From JBATTK01 sp049670505 (GTDB lineage Bacteria; Bacteroidota; Bacteroidia; Flavobacteriales; Flavobacteriaceae), in assembly GCA_049670505.1 (NCBI GenBank), contig JBATTK010000091.1, forward strand, positions 33,359-97,358: a stretch of 64,000 bases of DNA, given 5' to 3'. The translations under genes and the position numbers were made by a program. The notes beneath the pieces are model-generated. The model did not search any database and was not told the origin of the DNA. It saw nothing but the letters and a program-made list of their open reading frames with translations. Positions 26,527-35,980 of the stretch are shown in pieces. The first letter of the stretch is position 1. Every line of letters starts with the position of its first letter.

Positions 26527-28047
26527 TTATGGCTTTTTGACGAAATTTTCCCATTCCTCAAATTTTTCCTCACCCATGACCCTTTCCATTTTAACCTGTC
26601 CGCCTTTTTTCTTGTTCTCCCCGCTCCAATTATGAAAAACGGTAGGTTTTACCGTACTTACCTTAACACCTTTTAAGGCTTTGGATCGGGCAACCTTATA
26701 ATTTTTATTGGCTTTCTGCAAAAAACCGTCCAAGGTATTTACTAGTTTTTCCATAGGTATATGAGCCGTTGTTCCCAAATACCACGAATGGTAAAAGCCG
26801 TCGTCGTACTTTTTTGCACATAATGTATATTCCGATATTTTTATATTGAATTCTTCCTCTAAATGGTTCACGGCATCGTCCAACTTGTTTACGGAAAGTT
26901 GTGATCCCACCGTATTCAGGAAAAATTTGGTTCTACCGGTTATCCTAATTTCGGCACGTTCAATATCCGTAAATTCTATGGTATCTCCGATCATGTAACG
27001 CCAAGTGCCTGCAACGGTGCTGATAACCAGTACATAATCCTGTCCCAATTGTACATCGACTAAAGAGATGGCTTCGGCATCGTCGGATAAAGAACCGTCC
27101 TCATTAATGGCTTCCGGATGAAACGGAACAAACTCAAAATAGATTCCATTGTCCGTAATCAATTGCATGGCATCGGTTTCCGGCCTAGCCTGAAAAGCGA
27201 TAAAGCCTTCGGATGCCAAATAGGTATCTATAATTGTTATAGGCCTACCCATTAAGGCATTGAAACTTTTTTCATAAGGTCCAAAAGCGACTCCGCCCGA
27301 AGTGTAGACTTGCAGATTAGGCCATATTTCATGGATGTTTTTTAAGTTGTGGGCCGCTATGACCTCTTTCAGCATCAATTCTATCCAAGAGGGTATTCCG
27401 CTTAATGCCCCGATATCCCAGTTGGGCGCTTCCTCAACGATTTTTTTTACTCGGGCGTCCCAATCGTCTATTTGGGCAATCTCCTCCCCCGGTTTATAAT
27501 ACCCCCTGAACCACGAAGGAATATTGCTGGCACTTATTCCGCTTATTTCCCCTTCGGCATGATTTTTCCTTTCGGTAAGGTCGGTAGAACTTCCCAACAT
27601 CAAGATTCCCTTTTCAAAAAAATCGGCAGGGAGTTCAAAGTTCTTCAAAGCAAAGACCTGCTTTATGCCGGCTTTTTGAATGGCGTCTATCATAGCGTTG
27701 GTAACGGGTATCCGTTTACTGGTCTTCCCCGTAGTACCGGAACTGAGGGCATAGTAATCTGGATTGCCCGGCCAAGTCACATTGGTCTGCCCGCTATGTT
27801 GTTTGCTCCACCATTCCGTATTGATTTTGTTGTAATCAAAATAAGGCACTTGCCTGGCAAAGGCTTTTTGGATATGGCCTGACTTTAAAATATCCGAAAA
27901 GGCATATTTTTTTCCAAATGCGGTATCCGAAGCCTTTTCCAACATTGCGGCCAAAACGCTTTGTTGTTCTTCCATAGGATCAGTAGCCGGTGTCAATACG
28001 CCCTTAGTTTCAATAATACCCTTGATAATATGTCCTAATACTGCCAT
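26527..28047 (-). CDS. GH3 auxin-responsive-promoter-like acyl-adenylate family protein
   Basis: A 506-residue protein of the GH3 family (PF03321), relatives of plant acyl-acid amido synthetases. Visible features: the ATP-binding ALSSGTTGKTSKRIPVT, YTSGGVAFGPYE, and IDTYLASEGFIAFQ motifs, and a C-terminal KVARSKALKGVKV. Bacteroidota have one or two of these of unknown substrate. It is convergent with the metalloprotease gene, and 96 bases from the PfpI gene upstream. Confidence 0.88.
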   Translation of the reverse strand: MAVLGHIIKGIIETKGVLTPATDPMEEQQSVLAAMLEKASDTAFGKKYAFSDILKSGHIQKAFARQVPYFDYNKINTEWWSKQHSGQTNVTWPGNPDYYALSSGTTGKTSKRIPVTNAMIDAIQKAGIKQVFALKNFELPADFFEKGILMLGSSTDLTERKNHAEGEISGISASNIPSWFRGYYKPGEEIAQIDDWDARVKKIVEEAPNWDIGALSGIPSWIELMLKEVIAAHNLKNIHEIWPNLQVYTSGGVAFGPYEKSFNALMGRPITIIDTYLASEGFIAFQARPETDAMQLITDNGIYFEFVPFHPEAINEDGSLSDDAEAISLVDVQLGQDYVLVISTVAGTWRYMIGDTIEFTDIERAEIRITGRTKFFLNTVGSQLSVNKLDDAVNHLEEEFNIKISEYTLCAKKYDDGFYHSWYLGTTAHIPMEKLVNTLDGFLQKANKNYKVARSKALKGVKVSTVKPTVFHNWSGENKKKGGQVKMERVMGEEKFEEWENFVKKP

Positions 28048-28080
28048 AGTTAGTTTTTAAATGGAATTGAAAAAGGATTT

Positions 28081-28101
28081 GGAAGGGCAGAAAGCCCTTC
28101 C
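28081..28101 (-). terminator. terminator-like hairpin between PfpI and GH3 genes
   Basis: A perfect 8-bp stem GGAAGGGC/GCCCTTCC with a 5-base loop, 43 bases after the PfpI-like stop on the minus strand. The T-run after it is interrupted, so termination may be partial. Confidence 0.55.
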
Positions 28102-28143
28102 CATCCTTTATGGTATTCATTATTAAATATTTCTAATGCGCTA

Positions 28144-28707
28144 CTAAGCATCCGCTACTTGACCTTCGTGTTTCCCCTCAGCAATTTCTTCGATAACCTT
28201 GCTAATAAAGGCCGGAAGATCATCGGGATTTCTACTGGTGACCAAGCCCTGGTCCACTACTACTTCCTGATCTCTCCAGTTACCTCCTGCATTCAAAACA
28301 TCATCTTTGATACTATGATACGAAGTTACTTCCCTGTTTTCTATTACTCCGGCACTTATCAACAACCAAGGGGCATGGCATATTGCCGCAACGGGTTTGC
28401 CACTTTCGAAAAAGGATTTAATAAATTGCAAGGCATCGTCATGGGTTCTCAAAAGATCCGGATTAGCTACTCCACCGGGCAGAACGAGGCCGTTGTAATC
28501 TGATTCGTTCGTATTCTTGACCAGTTTATCCACTTGGATACTTTCTCCCCAATTATTACCATCCCAACTCTTAATTTCTCCTTCCTTTACCGATATGATG
28601 TGTGTAGTTGCCCCTGCTTCCTTAAGCGCATTGAGAGGTTCGAATAATTCCGATTTTTCAAATCCATCCGTAGCCAGAATAGCTACTTTTTTGTTTTTCA
28701 GTTTCAT
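28144..28707 (-). CDS. PfpI/DJ-1 family protein (type 1 glutamine-amidotransferase-like)
   Basis: A 187-residue protein. KVAILATDGFEKSELFEPLNAL is the standard start of PfpI family members, the nucleophile elbow is AAICHAPWLLIS with Cys and following His, and the family acid Glu lies in FEKSELFEP. It ends with DDLPAFISKVIEEI. Members act as deglycases, proteases or chaperones against stress damage, and which applies here is unknown. Single gene followed by a hairpin. Confidence 0.92.
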   Translation of the reverse strand: MKLKNKKVAILATDGFEKSELFEPLNALKEAGATTHIISVKEGEIKSWDGNNWGESIQVDKLVKNTNESDYNGLVLPGGVANPDLLRTHDDALQFIKSFFESGKPVAAICHAPWLLISAGVIENREVTSYHSIKDDVLNAGGNWRDQEVVVDQGLVTSRNPDDLPAFISKVIEEIAEGKHEGQVADA

Positions 28708-29007
28708 ATTAAAATTTTAAAGGTTCCACATTGAATATGGTTTTAGAAACATCCTAAAACCCATTCTTTTTTTAGACTATTAAAATTAAAGCATCCCAAA
28801 ACAAAAGCTTAGCTCCATCAAAAAAGGGTTTGACCCATATCATAAATCAGTAAATATTTGTCATTGTCCTTAACAAAAGAAAAAGAGAAGATTTAATTTT
28901 ATATGGGCCAAGAAGCGTGTATTCTAAATGACCGGCATCCATAGCAATATCCTTCGGTAATATAGGCCGTTAGCTCTATTCTCCTGGAATTTTATACTAA
29001 ATGAACA
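28708..29007. other. 300-base intergenic region without a recognised gene
   Basis: Lies upstream of the PfpI-like gene (minus) and after the end of the FGE-like gene. It is AT-rich and I see no ORF of convincing composition, hairpin or repeat. It probably carries the PfpI promoter. Confidence 0.5.
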
Positions 29008-30144
29008 CTATTCGTTTATGGACAAGACCGTCCTAAAACCTAAATGCTCCGCCGATGAATCCAGGGCATTTCCCATACGTGAGGAAACCCTATAACTGGC
29101 ACAATAGGAGGCACTGCACAAAAAAGACCCTCCTTTAATAACCTTTTCCTTGGCATAGGGATTACCGGCATTATAGGCGGTATGGGCGCCTTTAGGGTTT
29201 ACTGCCACGGTATTTAACGAAGCTAGTTCCCCGTAATATTTGGTATTGTACCAATCGCTTGTAAACTCCCAAACATTGCCCGCCATATCATAAAGACCAT
29301 AATCATTTGGCGGATAAGACTTTACCGGGGAGCGTTCCTCAAAACCATCGGTTTTATCATTGGTAACGGGAAACTCTCCGTCCCAGGTATTGGCCTTTTG
29401 GGAAAGTGGTGAAACATCGTCCCCCCAAAAATGGATTGTTTTCTTTTGGTTGCCCCGTGAGGCATATTCCCATTCGGCCTCGGTAGGCAAACGTCTTTTC
29501 GCCCATTTGCAATAAGCCTGGGCATCTTCCACGGCAATATGAACTACCGGTTCATTTTCCTTTCCGGCAATAGAACTTTTAGGGCCGTCCGGATGTCTCC
29601 AATTGGCTCCTATGGTCCAATTCCACCATTGGGAGAAGTCATATAGATTAGGTACCGAAGTCTTTGTTTTTTTAAAAGTGAGGGAACCCGGCTGCATAAT
29701 AGAATCATGTGGTTTGGGAGTTCCCTCGGGGAGTTGTTTTTTCATCTCTTCCCAATCAATTGCCCTTTCAGCCACCGTTACATACGAAGTCTCCTTTATA
29801 AATTGCGAAAACTGTGCATTGGTCACTTCTGTTATATCCATAAAAAACCCGTCTACGGCAACGGTATGCGAGGGTTTTTCGTGCGCCATGGCCATTTTAT
29901 CCTGTGGAACGGCACCTTGTTCAAAAATACCCCCCGGAATCCATACCATGCCTTCCGGCACCTTGATGCCTGCCGGAATTCCCTTTAACAAGGAAAGCGC
30001 CGTTGTCTCCACATCAAGGGAATCTAAAGTTGTTCCCTTTTCCAAGGAAGGCGTTTTAGATTTAGCTTCATTTTTACAATTGAGGGACAAAACTAAAACT
30101 GTACCCATAAGGGTACATAAAAGGAATCGCCTTAATCTAAACAT
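29008..30144 (-). CDS. formylglycine-generating enzyme (sulfatase-modifying factor), lipoprotein
   Basis: A 378-residue protein with a lipoprotein signal (LSLNC, Cys23). MVWIPGGIFEQG starts the FGE-sulfatase domain, DGFFMDITEVTNAQFSQF follows, then RLPTEAEWEYASRG, YDMAGNVWEFTSDWY and the C-terminal GGSFLCSASYCASYR. The last motif holds both catalytic cysteines of true FGEs (Cys343 and Cys348), unlike many FGE-fold relatives. FGE converts the sulfatase Cys to formylglycine. The five sulfatase genes in this window are of the Cys type, so this enzyme is a plausible maturation factor. A lipid-anchored, exported location is unusual and discussed as a finding. Confidence 0.9.
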   Translation of the reverse strand: MFRLRRFLLCTLMGTVLVLSLNCKNEAKSKTPSLEKGTTLDSLDVETTALSLLKGIPAGIKVPEGMVWIPGGIFEQGAVPQDKMAMAHEKPSHTVAVDGFFMDITEVTNAQFSQFIKETSYVTVAERAIDWEEMKKQLPEGTPKPHDSIMQPGSLTFKKTKTSVPNLYDFSQWWNWTIGANWRHPDGPKSSIAGKENEPVVHIAVEDAQAYCKWAKRRLPTEAEWEYASRGNQKKTIHFWGDDVSPLSQKANTWDGEFPVTNDKTDGFEERSPVKSYPPNDYGLYDMAGNVWEFTSDWYNTKYYGELASLNTVAVNPKGAHTAYNAGNPYAKEKVIKGGSFLCSASYCASYRVSSRMGNALDSSAEHLGFRTVLSINE

Positions 30145-30218
30145 TTCATGGTATTTTTAGGTAAAACCATAAAGTTAATCGTTATTGCTCAAAAGAACAT
30201 TATGAACCTCGATTTTAT

Positions 30219-30246
30219 AACTATCACATTTCCTTTTGTGATAGTT
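30219..30246. promoter_or_regulatory. inverted repeat upstream of the FGE-like gene
   Basis: A perfect 10-bp inverted repeat AACTATCACA/TGTGATAGTT around an 8-base spacer, 75 bases upstream of the FGE-like start in a 374-base divergent region. It could be an operator or an mRNA hairpin. No T-run follows on either side. The rest of the region has no gene; a -7 element for the AraC gene lies at its right end. Confidence 0.5.
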
Positions 30247-30474
30247 TATATAGTTAATTCCCTACTCGATGCGATAAATTTCAGTGTATTTAAAAGGTTT
30301 TAGTATATAGCACAAGAACAATGATTTTCGTTTAGTTTTTTTGTACGTCTTCTTGAAATACTACGAATACATACGGGATGATTCTTAATTTTGAAAAGGA
30401 AGAAAGCATCTTAAATACAATACATTTAGGTTTATGGCATTGCTTTTCAGAATCAAGGAAGTAGGTAATTATGG

Positions 30475-30482
30475 TAGATTTG
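30475..30482 (+). promoter_or_regulatory. candidate -7 element for membrane-bound AraC regulator
   Basis: TAGATTTG matches TAnnTTTG exactly, 37 bases before the ATG at 30519. No clear -33 TTTG is found. Confidence 0.45.
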
Positions 30483-30518
30483 TGCATACTACGGATGCTT
30501 AGGAAGTAAAATCGAATT

Positions 30519-31601
30519 ATGGAAACATATGAATTCAGCAGGACTTTTGATTTACTAAAAGCGCTGTTACTTTTTTTAATATTTCTTGGCGGATTATCTT
30601 TTTTTCTTTTTACAAGTTTTGCCTATAAAAACAAGTACATTTTTCCATTGTTCGGTTTTTCTATATTGGCCCTCATCAATATATACTTGCTCCGATTTTC
30701 CAACCTCCATTTTCCAAACCTAATCCCTTCCTTTGGTCTTATGGCAGGACCCAGCCTATTATTTTTTATCAAGAGTGCTTTGACAAACTTAAAAGGTTTT
30801 ACGAAAGATTATTTTTATCATTTAATCTTAGGTGCCCTACTACTTATCCTGCTAATGCTACAAATAATAGATAGTCATACTTCATATCTAACGCTCATGG
30901 TCCTGGCCCATTTTGGAATATACCTATTTTGGTCGATGAACATCCTAGTCACAAAAAAAGTAATCGTCTTAAGGAAGAGCACCCATAAAAATAATTTATC
31001 GGAAAGATGGTTAGACAATTTCAACATCCTTCTAGTAATATCCGTCATCTATATTTCCGTGCTGATCGAAGTTCTTTTCACCACGCCTAAAGTTCAATTC
31101 ATATTTTCCATTATTGCAATGACTTTAGGCTGTATTTTTCTGTTGCTCAGAAATTTTACCTTAAATGCATTGAAGGGATACCGTATGTACAAATCGAGGA
31201 ATGATACGCAGAAAATCGAAAAATATAAAGATTCCGTTTTGTCAACGCAAGAAAGCAAACATTTGGCCCATAAATTGCAGGCACTAATGGAAAGCAAAAA
31301 GCTATATCTAAATGAAAACCTCAACCTAAAATTGCTGTCAATAGAATTGAAGACACATCCTAAAAATTTATCACAGGCCATCAACGAAAATTTCAATAAA
31401 AATTTTTTTGATTTTATAAATTGTTATAGAATAGAAGGCGCAAAAAAAATGTTGGCCGATACTACTTTCAAAGATTATAAAATCTACGAAATTATGTATG
31501 AAGTAGGGTTCAACTCACGATCTTCCTTTAACACGGCCTTTAAAAAGAGTACAGGTATCACCGCCAGGCAATACAGGGAGCGAAACTTTGAAAAGCCTTA
31601 A
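30519..31601 (+). CDS. AraC-family regulator with N-terminal multi-helix membrane domain
   Basis: A 360-residue protein. The first 220 residues contain six to seven hydrophobic helices (for example LLKALLLFLIFLGGLSFFLF, FHLILGALLLILLMLQI-like and FSIIAMTLGCIFLLLRNF regions). The rest is a cytoplasmic linker and a C-terminal AraC helix-turn-helix (LKLLSIELKTHPKNLSQAI, IYEIMYEVGFNSRSSFNTAFKKSTG). This is the Bacteroidota type of membrane-bound AraC regulator that may sense an envelope signal. The next gene on the strand is a retropepsin-like lipoprotein 79 bases away. Confidence 0.88.
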   Translation: METYEFSRTFDLLKALLLFLIFLGGLSFFLFTSFAYKNKYIFPLFGFSILALINIYLLRFSNLHFPNLIPSFGLMAGPSLLFFIKSALTNLKGFTKDYFYHLILGALLLILLMLQIIDSHTSYLTLMVLAHFGIYLFWSMNILVTKKVIVLRKSTHKNNLSERWLDNFNILLVISVIYISVLIEVLFTTPKVQFIFSIIAMTLGCIFLLLRNFTLNALKGYRMYKSRNDTQKIEKYKDSVLSTQESKHLAHKLQALMESKKLYLNENLNLKLLSIELKTHPKNLSQAINENFNKNFFDFINCYRIEGAKKMLADTTFKDYKIYEIMYEVGFNSRSSFNTAFKKSTGITARQYRERNFEKP

Positions 31602-31680
31602 GGTTATTTTGTTCGACTTCAAGTAGAAAGACTTTTTTCATCAAAAAGTAGCATATCATTGTGGCTAGATATTTTACGCA

Positions 31681-32964
31681 ATGAAATTTTTACCATTTAT
31701 CTTGTATATGTTATCCCTTACCGGATGTCAATCCCAAACAACCGATAAGGAGCATATGGTAGTAGAAATTGATTCCCTTATCAATGTTAAGTCCTATTTT
31801 AAGGCTAGTGCACATTTTGACCTTAACAAAAAGGAATTGGATGACTTTACGGCCTTAAGATTTGAAGCCACTTTGGCCAATGTGTTTAATCAATTGGAAA
31901 AATCGAATCAGCTGATAAAGGTTCTTTTTGAAAAATATAAGGATAGTTTAAGTAAAACCGAGGAAAGGGATTTATTGAACACACAACTTTCAAATGCCGT
32001 GAAATTGTTTGATTATAAACAAGCGGACAAGATTACCAACACCCTGATTTCCAATTACGGGGACGTGACTTCGCCCGACGAATTGAAAAGCACTAAAAAC
32101 AATGGTTCCATATGGAAAGCGGTCATTAATTATCCTAAGCAATCTGTTCAATTTAAGGGTGATTCCTTCATTCGTTTAAATAGGGATAAAGCAGGTTTAA
32201 AAAATCTAAATGTTGTCCATAATTCCAAAAACTACCCCTTCATTTTTGATACGGGAGCAAACCTCTCTACCATCATTGAGTCCCAGGCGAAATCCATGGG
32301 AATAGACATTATAGATATTGAAGTAAGTGTAAATACCATAACAGGAAAACGCGTTAATTCAAAGGTTGGTGTTGCCAAGCATTTTACCATTGAACATATG
32401 GATTTTAACAATGTGATATTTCTTGTATTTCCGGATGAAGCTTTATACATCCCACAAATTGATTACCAGATAAATGGCATATTGGGCTATCCTGTCATTT
32501 CCGCTATGAAAGAACTACACTTTTTAGAGGAGGATAACATCTATATTCCGTTGGAAAGCACATTGGATAAAGAACGGAATCTTGCAATTGAGTATTTGAC
32601 ACCTCTTATAAATTTACAGATGAAAGGTGGCGACGAAATGGTATTTACTTTTGATACCGGGGCAGATGCCACCATGCTGTATAAGTCATACTTTGATAGT
32701 AGAAAAGAAGAAGTTTTAAGGAGTTATACAAAAACCAAAATAAGATTTGGAGGGGCCGGGGGGAATACGGAAATAGAAGGATATGATGTTGTTTTTGAAC
32801 CAGTGGTCAACCATAAAATCATCGTTATGGATTCCGTAAGTCTTATTCCTGAATTGATAAAAAATTCTGATCGGCACTCCTATGGGAATATTGGTCAGGA
32901 CTTTATTTCAAAATTTGATAAAATGGTCCTAAATTTTGAGAAGATGTTCATTCATTTTGAATAA
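31681..32964 (+). CDS. lipoprotein with two retropepsin-like aspartic protease domains
   Basis: A 427-residue protein with lipobox LTGC (Cys16). An N-terminal helical region (20-130) precedes two aspartic protease-like units. The first has FIFDTGANLSTI (Asp190) and NGILGYPVI near 266; the second has FTFDTGADATML (Asp325) and YGNIGQDFI near 397. Each matches the D-T/S-G-A and the hydrophobic-hydrophobic-Gly elements of Asp_protease_2/retropepsin families. Two units in one chain could form a single active site as in pepsin. It is followed 23 bases later by a DUF2306 gene. Confidence 0.82.
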   Translation: MKFLPFILYMLSLTGCQSQTTDKEHMVVEIDSLINVKSYFKASAHFDLNKKELDDFTALRFEATLANVFNQLEKSNQLIKVLFEKYKDSLSKTEERDLLNTQLSNAVKLFDYKQADKITNTLISNYGDVTSPDELKSTKNNGSIWKAVINYPKQSVQFKGDSFIRLNRDKAGLKNLNVVHNSKNYPFIFDTGANLSTIIESQAKSMGIDIIDIEVSVNTITGKRVNSKVGVAKHFTIEHMDFNNVIFLVFPDEALYIPQIDYQINGILGYPVISAMKELHFLEEDNIYIPLESTLDKERNLAIEYLTPLINLQMKGGDEMVFTFDTGADATMLYKSYFDSRKEEVLRSYTKTKIRFGGAGGNTEIEGYDVVFEPVVNHKIIVMDSVSLIPELIKNSDRHSYGNIGQDFISKFDKMVLNFEKMFIHFE

Positions 32965-32987
32965 CCCTAGTTAAATAATACGGTAGT

Positions 32988-33476
32988 ATGAATTACTTCT
33001 TCAAGGATATTACGGGCCTCATACATCTAATCGCATCCGTCTTGGCCCTGTTATTTGGAACTATGGTTCTCGTCCGTACCAAAGGAACCAAATGGCATAA
33101 AAAGATAGGATACTGTTATTTAATGAGCATGACCGTATTGCTTATCACTTCCTTTATGATCTATAGGATGTTCAAAGGCTTTGGTATGTTTCATTACGCT
33201 GCACTTTTCACGGCCATAAATTTAATTCTAGGAATGGTGCCTATATGGTTAAAAAAACCGAAAAATGACTGGAGAATGTTTCATCTAAACTTTATGTATT
33301 GGTCGGTAATCGGATTATATATGGCCTTGGCCGCGGAGTTGGCCACTCGTATTCCAAAGACTCCGTTTTTTGGAATGGTTTATGGAGCAAGTGGGGCCGT
33401 ATTATTTTTTGGATTTATACTATACTTTATAAAACTAAAGCACTGGAAACAATTATCCGGTGTTACAAAAACATAA
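32988..33476 (+). CDS. DUF2306-type membrane protein
   Basis: A 162-residue protein with about five transmembrane helices (11-29, 39-58, 66-86, 98-118, 128-150). It has the IHLIASVLALLFGTMVL start and the KGTKWHKKIGYCYLMSMTV stretch typical of DUF2306, whose helices contain conserved His. Function unknown. It lies between the retropepsin-like gene and a secreted protein gene, six bases from the latter, and is probably part of one operon. Confidence 0.78.
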   Translation: MNYFFKDITGLIHLIASVLALLFGTMVLVRTKGTKWHKKIGYCYLMSMTVLLITSFMIYRMFKGFGMFHYAALFTAINLILGMVPIWLKKPKNDWRMFHLNFMYWSVIGLYMALAAELATRIPKTPFFGMVYGASGAVLFFGFILYFIKLKHWKQLSGVTKT

Positions 33477-33482
33477 CTTTCC

Positions 33483-34238
33483 ATGAAAAAATTACTCTTT
33501 ACAATTGTACCCGTATTTTTCTTTACCTGCAACATTGTTACAGCCCAAAACGCCGAGCAAATCCTAGCTAAATATACTAAGGTAACAGGAGGTCAAAAGA
33601 GTTGGGATAAAATAAATTCCATGAAAATTACCGGTACCGCCAAATTAATTTCCCAAGGTGGTATGGAGCTTCCTTTTCTAAGAATTATGAAAAAGAACGG
33701 AAAGCAGATAACTACGCTACAAGTTAATGGAATGGACTATATCTCGATTGCTTTTGACGGGACCAAAGCTTGGGGCTCAAACCAACAAATGCAGCCTGAA
33801 GAAAAAAGCACCGACATCACAAAAAACACCCAACTTTTAAGGTATGACTTCCCTTATCCAGGTCATAATTGGAAGCAAAACGGTTATCGCTTGGAGTATT
33901 TGGGCAAGGTAACGATCAATGACTCTGAAACATTTAAATTAAAATTAACAAAACTACCGCAATGGGTTGAGGGCAAGGAGACAGAAAATGTATTATTCCT
34001 ATATATCGACACCAAAAGGTACGTCCCCATTCTTACGGAATCGGAAGTGGTAACCGGAGAGGGCAAAGGAAAAATAATGAAATCCTACTTATCCAACTAT
34101 AAGGACGTAGACGGTTATCTATATCCCTTTACGGTAACCATGAAATATGGTGACGATACCTTTCAAATATTGAAAACCACTTCGGTAGCATGGAATTTAG
34201 AGATAGACGATACTATTTTCGATATGCCTTCCAACTGA
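33483..34238 (+). CDS. secreted LolA-like protein, unknown role
   Basis: A 251-residue protein with a signal peptide (1-22, ending NIVTAQ). ILAKYTKVTGGQKSWDKINSMKITG at the N-terminus and the following beta-rich stretch with FDGTKAWGSN resemble outer-membrane lipoprotein-sorting-like (LolA/LolB fold) proteins found in Bacteroidota. It does not have a recognised catalytic motif. It follows the DUF2306 gene by six bases and closes the operon. Confidence 0.65.
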   Translation: MKKLLFTIVPVFFFTCNIVTAQNAEQILAKYTKVTGGQKSWDKINSMKITGTAKLISQGGMELPFLRIMKKNGKQITTLQVNGMDYISIAFDGTKAWGSNQQMQPEEKSTDITKNTQLLRYDFPYPGHNWKQNGYRLEYLGKVTINDSETFKLKLTKLPQWVEGKETENVLFLYIDTKRYVPILTESEVVTGEGKGKIMKSYLSNYKDVDGYLYPFTVTMKYGDDTFQILKTTSVAWNLEIDDTIFDMPSN

Positions 34239-34859
34239 TAGTTGATCATAAAAATCTATAGTCTTCCCCTTTTGAAAAGCACAATTTGGTCATCGGAAAA
34301 GCAGTTGTATCCAAAAGGATGGATAGGAGATGGTAGATGCCATTGTTAAATTGAATATCCGCCTTAGGTATGGTCCATATTGAATGATCAACTGTATTTG
34401 CTTTAAATACCAAAAAGCAGTGAAATGCCTTTTTCAGCAAGACCCAGCTCCGTGCACAAACCAACAATATGCCGATAAGAGCTGGGATCATTGCACTTTA
34501 TATACAGGGAATCCAGGGTCATTAAAGAGATGCTCTGGATAGCTGCAAAGCCCCCCGTATAGAGTAACTTGGTTTGGTTCGGAAAAACCTTCCTATTAGG
34601 ACGGCCAGGATTTTGTTTCATCTGGTCGCCATTGTTCCCTTCTTAAAACCCAATACCTTTTTTGGGGATTTATAGTATACAGAACCTTGAACAAAATTAG
34701 AAAAAGGGAACTATGAAATGTTTGTCAAAAAATCAAGATTTTGAAATTTTAACTTTTAGATCCTTTTGCCGGAAATAGTTCGACCAAAGGTTATGCAACA
34801 AAATTGCTCATCTGTCTGGTGTGGATAGGGTTTTAAACTAATGATCTGGACCAATACGC
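34239..34859. other. 620-base region without a supported gene
   Basis: Two short overlapping minus-strand frames (34246..34491 and 34403..34621) are open here. Neither has a signal, known motif or good upstream context. They might be a decayed gene, but I cannot show it. From 34622 to 34859 there is AT-rich sequence with no visible gene. Confidence 0.5.
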
Positions 34860-35780
34860 TTAACCCCTTAATTGATAATGTGAGGGAGGGTTTCCATATA
34901 CTTTTTTAAAGACCTTACTAAATACACATAAGTCGCTAAACCCGAAAAAATCCGATACTTCACTTATAGAACAAACTCCCCTTTGGATATGCTCCTTGGC
35001 CCTGGCCATTTTAAGTCTATTTATATATTGATGGGGTGTTTTACCATAAATATTCTTGAACGAACTGTATAGATGGTATTTGGAAAGTGAGGATACCTGT
35101 GATAAATCATCCAAAGATATTGCGCTTGTTATGTGGTCATTGATATACTCATTGGCCAAAAGCAGTCTTTTTAACGTTTCTATTTTTGTCGATTGCTTTT
35201 TTGCCTCAATATGGGAAGCCAGTACATATCCCTTGCACTGATCTTGGTATATGGCTTGCAAAACAGCTATGGAAAGCTCTTCCGCGCAGGCAAATTTATA
35301 ATCGCTCTTAGTACTCAGTTGATAAATTTGTTGCAACAGTTTTCCGGATCTGTAATAATCCGCCCCAAATGCATTCTCCAAAAAAAAGGAAGTATGGCAG
35401 GTCCTATGAAATGGATCGTCCAACAATTGCGTTCGGGATGCCGTATTGAAATAGTTGAACTGTTCCCTAAACTCATCGCAAATGACCAAACTTAGCACAT
35501 CAATATACTCCTCCCTTTCATTAATATACTCCCATCCCAAACTTGGATTGGTGATTATAAATTTATTCCCGCTAATCTTTACTCGTTTGTCTTTCCAGTA
35601 TAGTTCCCCCACGCCATCCTTAAAATAAATAATGGTAAGGCTATTATTTTCAAATTTATAATTTGCCAATGGCGCATTAAAACGCATCATATAGTTTTCA
35701 CCTTTATTAAAATAAGGAGCGTGTCTATATTCATTTTGCGAAAAATGATTGTAATATTTGTCCCTATACGTGGTTACCAT
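34860..35780 (-). CDS. AraC-family transcriptional regulator with cupin-like N-terminus
   Basis: A 306-residue protein. The first 200 residues form an N-terminal sensor, probably cupin-like (FKDGVGELYWKDKRVKI). The C-terminal 100 residues are the AraC double helix-turn-helix: LDDLSQVSSLSKYHLYSSFKN, TPHQYINRLKMARAKEHI, VSDFFGFSDLCVFSKVFKKVYG. It is not one of the four paralogs. It is divergent from the DUF1080/Gfo operon with 466 bases between them, so it is the best positional candidate for that operon's regulator. Confidence 0.9.
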   Translation of the reverse strand: MVTTYRDKYYNHFSQNEYRHAPYFNKGENYMMRFNAPLANYKFENNSLTIIYFKDGVGELYWKDKRVKISGNKFIITNPSLGWEYINEREEYIDVLSLVICDEFREQFNYFNTASRTQLLDDPFHRTCHTSFFLENAFGADYYRSGKLLQQIYQLSTKSDYKFACAEELSIAVLQAIYQDQCKGYVLASHIEAKKQSTKIETLKRLLLANEYINDHITSAISLDDLSQVSSLSKYHLYSSFKNIYGKTPHQYINRLKMARAKEHIQRGVCSISEVSDFFGFSDLCVFSKVFKKVYGNPPSHYQLRG

Positions 35781-35980
35781 ATTTGTAATTCATATGAATA
35801 GATTAAAGTATATTGGTTTATCTCTCAAAACCAGCAAAATACCTTGATCGCTTCCTACGTTAAGAGGTCTAAATTAGGAAACGGTTGCGCAAATTATTTT
35901 ATTTTGTAGGTAATTTTAACTTATCGCATTCATTTTTAAGCTCATTTTTCCCGCCCTCGCAAATGGGGAATAGACCCAAC

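Noticed and set aside
34246..34621. Two short minus-strand frames as genes or as one frameshifted gene
   Set aside because: No motif, signal or coherent composition. Joining them did not give a recognisable protein.
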